Shown: positions 27,802 to 29,192 of the stretch, piece after piece
Layout of the letters: the number at the start of each line of letters is the position of its first letter
How positions within the stretch are numbered: position 1 is the first letter of the stretch
IMG/VR virus record: IMGVR_UViG_3300031800_000010
Location: 1 to 29,192 of that record
Strand: one strand, 5' to 3'
Source: a virus
Length of the DNA: 29,192 bases
Notes under the pieces: model-generated
What the model was told of the DNA's origin: nothing
Database searches by the model: none
What the model saw: only the letters and a program-made list of their open reading frames with translations
Position numbers and translations under genes: made by a program

Positions 27802-28220
27802 TGCGCAAACCTAGAAAGAAAAGACCTACTGAGAAAGGACTCCCTAAAGGATACGATTCCAAATGGGAGTATGATCTACACCAAGAGTTATTAGACAATT
27901 GGGAACACCACAAAGGTTTGATAGAGTATTCTATTCCTCATAAGTATCATCCTGATTTTTTAAAAGTCATTGATGACAAGATAATATACCTTGAAGCTAA
28001 AGGTAGGTTTTGGGATTACCAGGAATACAATAAATATAAATGGGTTAAAGAAGTGTTGCCTGATGACTGTGAATTAGTGTTCATATTCTCTAACCCTTCT
28101 GCTCCTATGCCACAAGCAAAACGAAGAAGAGACGGCACTAAGCGAAGTCATGCAGAGTGGGCAGAGAAGAATGGATTCAGGTGGTATAGTGAAGATAGTT
28201 TTCCTAAAAAGTGGAGATAA
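27801..28220 (+). CDS. Endonuclease I / Holliday junction resolvase (T7 gp3-like)
   Basis: 139 residues, close to the 149 of T7 endonuclease I. All four catalytic residues are in place: E23 (YDSKWEYDLH), D52 (YHPDF), E65 and K67 (IYLEAKGRF). The basic N-terminus (MRKPRKKRP) and Trp/Arg-rich end fit DNA binding. It resolves branched DNA before packaging and helps degrade host DNA. Confidence 0.9.
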   Translation: MRKPRKKRPTEKGLPKGYDSKWEYDLHQELLDNWEHHKGLIEYSIPHKYHPDFLKVIDDKIIYLEAKGRFWDYQEYNKYKWVKEVLPDDCELVFIFSNPSAPMPQAKRRRDGTKRSHAEWAEKNGFRWYSEDSFPKKWR

Positions 28221-28222
28221 AA

Positions 28223-28459
28223 ATGAAAATAAAAAAATTATCTTATTTTGTATTGGGTTTTATTATAATATTTAATGGTATACTTTTTATAGATTTAGCA
28301 TCTATGGCATTAAAAAATGATTTATATACTCTTAATTACTTAGGATACTTAAATCAATTTTTTGCAACAACTATAAACTCTTCTATAAAACAAACCTTTT
28401 TCAGTTTTTTATTTGTTTTCTGTGGCTTTGTTTTAATATTTAAAGGAGTGGATTATTAG
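28223..28459 (+). CDS. Small two-span membrane protein (78 aa)
   Basis: GGAG is 7 bases before the ATG at 28223. It has a basic N-terminus (MKIKKLSYF), a first hydrophobic helix (VLGFIIIFNGILFIDLA), a polar loop, and a second helix (FFSFLFVFCGFVLIF) before KGVDY. The base composition is even more AT-rich than its neighbours, perhaps a later addition. Holin-like topology, but the position gives no support for lysis. Confidence 0.6.
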   Translation: MKIKKLSYFVLGFIIIFNGILFIDLASMALKNDLYTLNYLGYLNQFFATTINSSIKQTFFSFLFVFCGFVLIFKGVDY

Positions 28460-28846
28460 ATGGTAAAACTTTATTATTATAATGAAGAAGAAATGAAAAA
28501 TGTTTTAAATATAAAGGAATCAAAAACAATGAAAGAAAAAGATAAGATTGATTATAAATTCAACGAAGCAAATACAATAGCACAAATAAAAAGATACGTA
28601 GATAAAACATACGAAAAACATTATGGATATGGACAGTATCAAGCAACTGATATGATTATAGATTCAAATCATGGAGAAGGTTTTTGTATAGGAAATATTA
28701 TGAAGTATGCTATGAGATATGGAAAGAAACCTGATCCTGTTACTGGTGAATTAAAAAATCAAGGTGATTTATTAAAAATTATTCATTATGCCATAATAGC
28801 ATTACACCTATGGACAGAGGAGTCAATAAATAGTGGAACAGATTAA
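28460..28846 (+). CDS. DUF3310-like protein (128 aa)
   Basis: The C-terminal 90 residues carry YGQYQATDMIIDSNHGEGFC, then GNIMKYAMRYGKK and GDLLKIIHYAIIALH. This is the pattern (Q-x-x-D, F-x-x-GN-x-x-KY-x-x-R, DL-x-K-x-x-Y) of DUF3310 proteins common in phages near nucleotide-metabolism genes. The first 23 residues may be dispensable: an ATG at 28529 has AGGA 11 bases upstream. It precedes ribonucleotide reductase. Confidence 0.75.
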   Translation: MVKLYYYNEEEMKNVLNIKESKTMKEKDKIDYKFNEANTIAQIKRYVDKTYEKHYGYGQYQATDMIIDSNHGEGFCIGNIMKYAMRYGKKPDPVTGELKNQGDLLKIIHYAIIALHLWTEESINSGTD

Positions 28847-29192
28847 ACTACCAACAAACTACCAACAGTTCATACATCTTAGCAGGTATGCTCGTTGGAA
28901 CGAAGACTTAAAAAGACGAGAGACTTGGCAAGAGACAGTCTCAAGATACTTTGATTTCTTTGAAGAACACTTAAAAGAAAACAATAACTATAAGCTAACT
29001 AAGAAACTAAGAGAAGAACTAGAACAAGCTGTTCTTAACTTGGAAATTATGCCAAGCATGAGAGCCTTGATGTCAGCAGGTAAAGCTTTAAAGCGAGACA
29101 ATGTGGCAGGTTTTAATTGTAGTTATGTAGCTGTAGATACTCCTCGTGCATTTGACGAGACACTTTATATTTTAATGTGTGGCACAGGTGTT
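28833..29192 (+). CDS. nrdJ: Adenosylcobalamin-dependent (class II) ribonucleotide reductase, 5' part
   Basis: GTG start overlapping the previous gene, with GGAG 11 bases upstream; the frame runs off the right edge after 120 codons. It contains IMPSMRALMSAGKALKRDNV then AGFNCSYVAVDTPRAFDETL and YILMCGTGV, the well-known start of the monomeric class II ribonucleoside-triphosphate reductase. The Cys in FNCSY is one of the redox pair. It would make deoxynucleotides for phage DNA without oxygen but with vitamin B12. Confidence 0.9.
   Translation, partial: MEQIKLPTNYQQFIHLSRYARWNEDLKRRETWQETVSRYFDFFEEHLKENNNYKLTKKLREELEQAVLNLEIMPSMRALMSAGKALKRDNVAGFNCSYVAVDTPRAFDETLYILMCGTGV

Noticed and set aside
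1-29192. tRNA genes, CRISPR arrays, insertion sequences, integrase or attachment sites
   Set aside because: Looked through the intergenic stretches by eye and saw no cloverleaf, spaced direct repeats, transposase or integrase motifs; a tRNA scan would settle the tRNA point.

Overview
This window looks like a stretch of a tailed, probably podovirus-like (short-tailed) double-stranded DNA phage of a marine bacterium. It is AT-rich, with tightly packed and often ATGA-overlapping genes. It has a T7-like replication set (gp2.5-like SSB, primase-helicase, family A polymerase, exonuclease, endonuclease I) and a terminase / portal / scaffold / capsid / tail set. Its tail-fibre repeats, class II ribonucleotide reductase and many small proteins resemble those of uncultured marine, pelagiphage and SAR116-phage genomes. 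The host cannot be fixed from sequence alone; a marine alphaproteobacterium is a guess. No tail tape-measure, sheath, integrase, phage RNA polymerase, tRNA or CRISPR array is visible.

Layout. Everything from 1 to about 14448 is on the minus strand and is the late (virion) arm. Read right to left it holds a small terminase subunit, an accessory island (2OG-Fe(II) oxygenase, tiny membrane peptide, lipoprotein, coiled-coil protein, A-type Fe-S carrier, small basic protein, SET-domain methyltransferase), an HTH-like protein, large terminase, portal, an acidic protein, scaffold, major capsid protein, small proteins, two tail/adaptor proteins, and a repeat-rich fibre that runs off the left edge. 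Almost everything from 15205 to the right edge is on the plus strand and is the early/middle arm. It holds a set of mostly unrecognised small proteins, then an orphan C5 DNA methyltransferase, SSB, primase-helicase, DNA polymerase, a zinc-ribbon GIY-YIG protein, PD-(D/E)XK exonuclease, endonuclease I, a DUF3310-like protein and the start of a B12-dependent ribonucleotide reductase.

The two arms diverge from a roughly 750-base gene-free region (14449-15204) that is the most interesting part of the window. It carries two back-to-back sigma70-type promoters (a 12/12 match leftward and an 11/12 match rightward, both with 17-base spacers). It also has trinucleotide repeats, a leftward terminator-like hairpin, long C-runs, and a cluster of four DnaA-box-like 9-mers of which one is the perfect TTATCCACA. 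Next to these lies a very AT-rich stretch with repeated TTTTACAAAT words and an 11-bp inverted repeat. Together these look like a replication origin built on host DnaA and fused to the main transcription switch. Further consensus promoters lie inside the large terminase gene (leftward) and the exonuclease gene (rightward). Two extended -10 promoters in the rightward arm are followed almost at once by ATG codons. The picture is of a virulent phage that relies on host RNA polymerase and possibly host DnaA, brings its own replisome and nucleotide metabolism, and carries an iron/methylation accessory island between its terminase genes.
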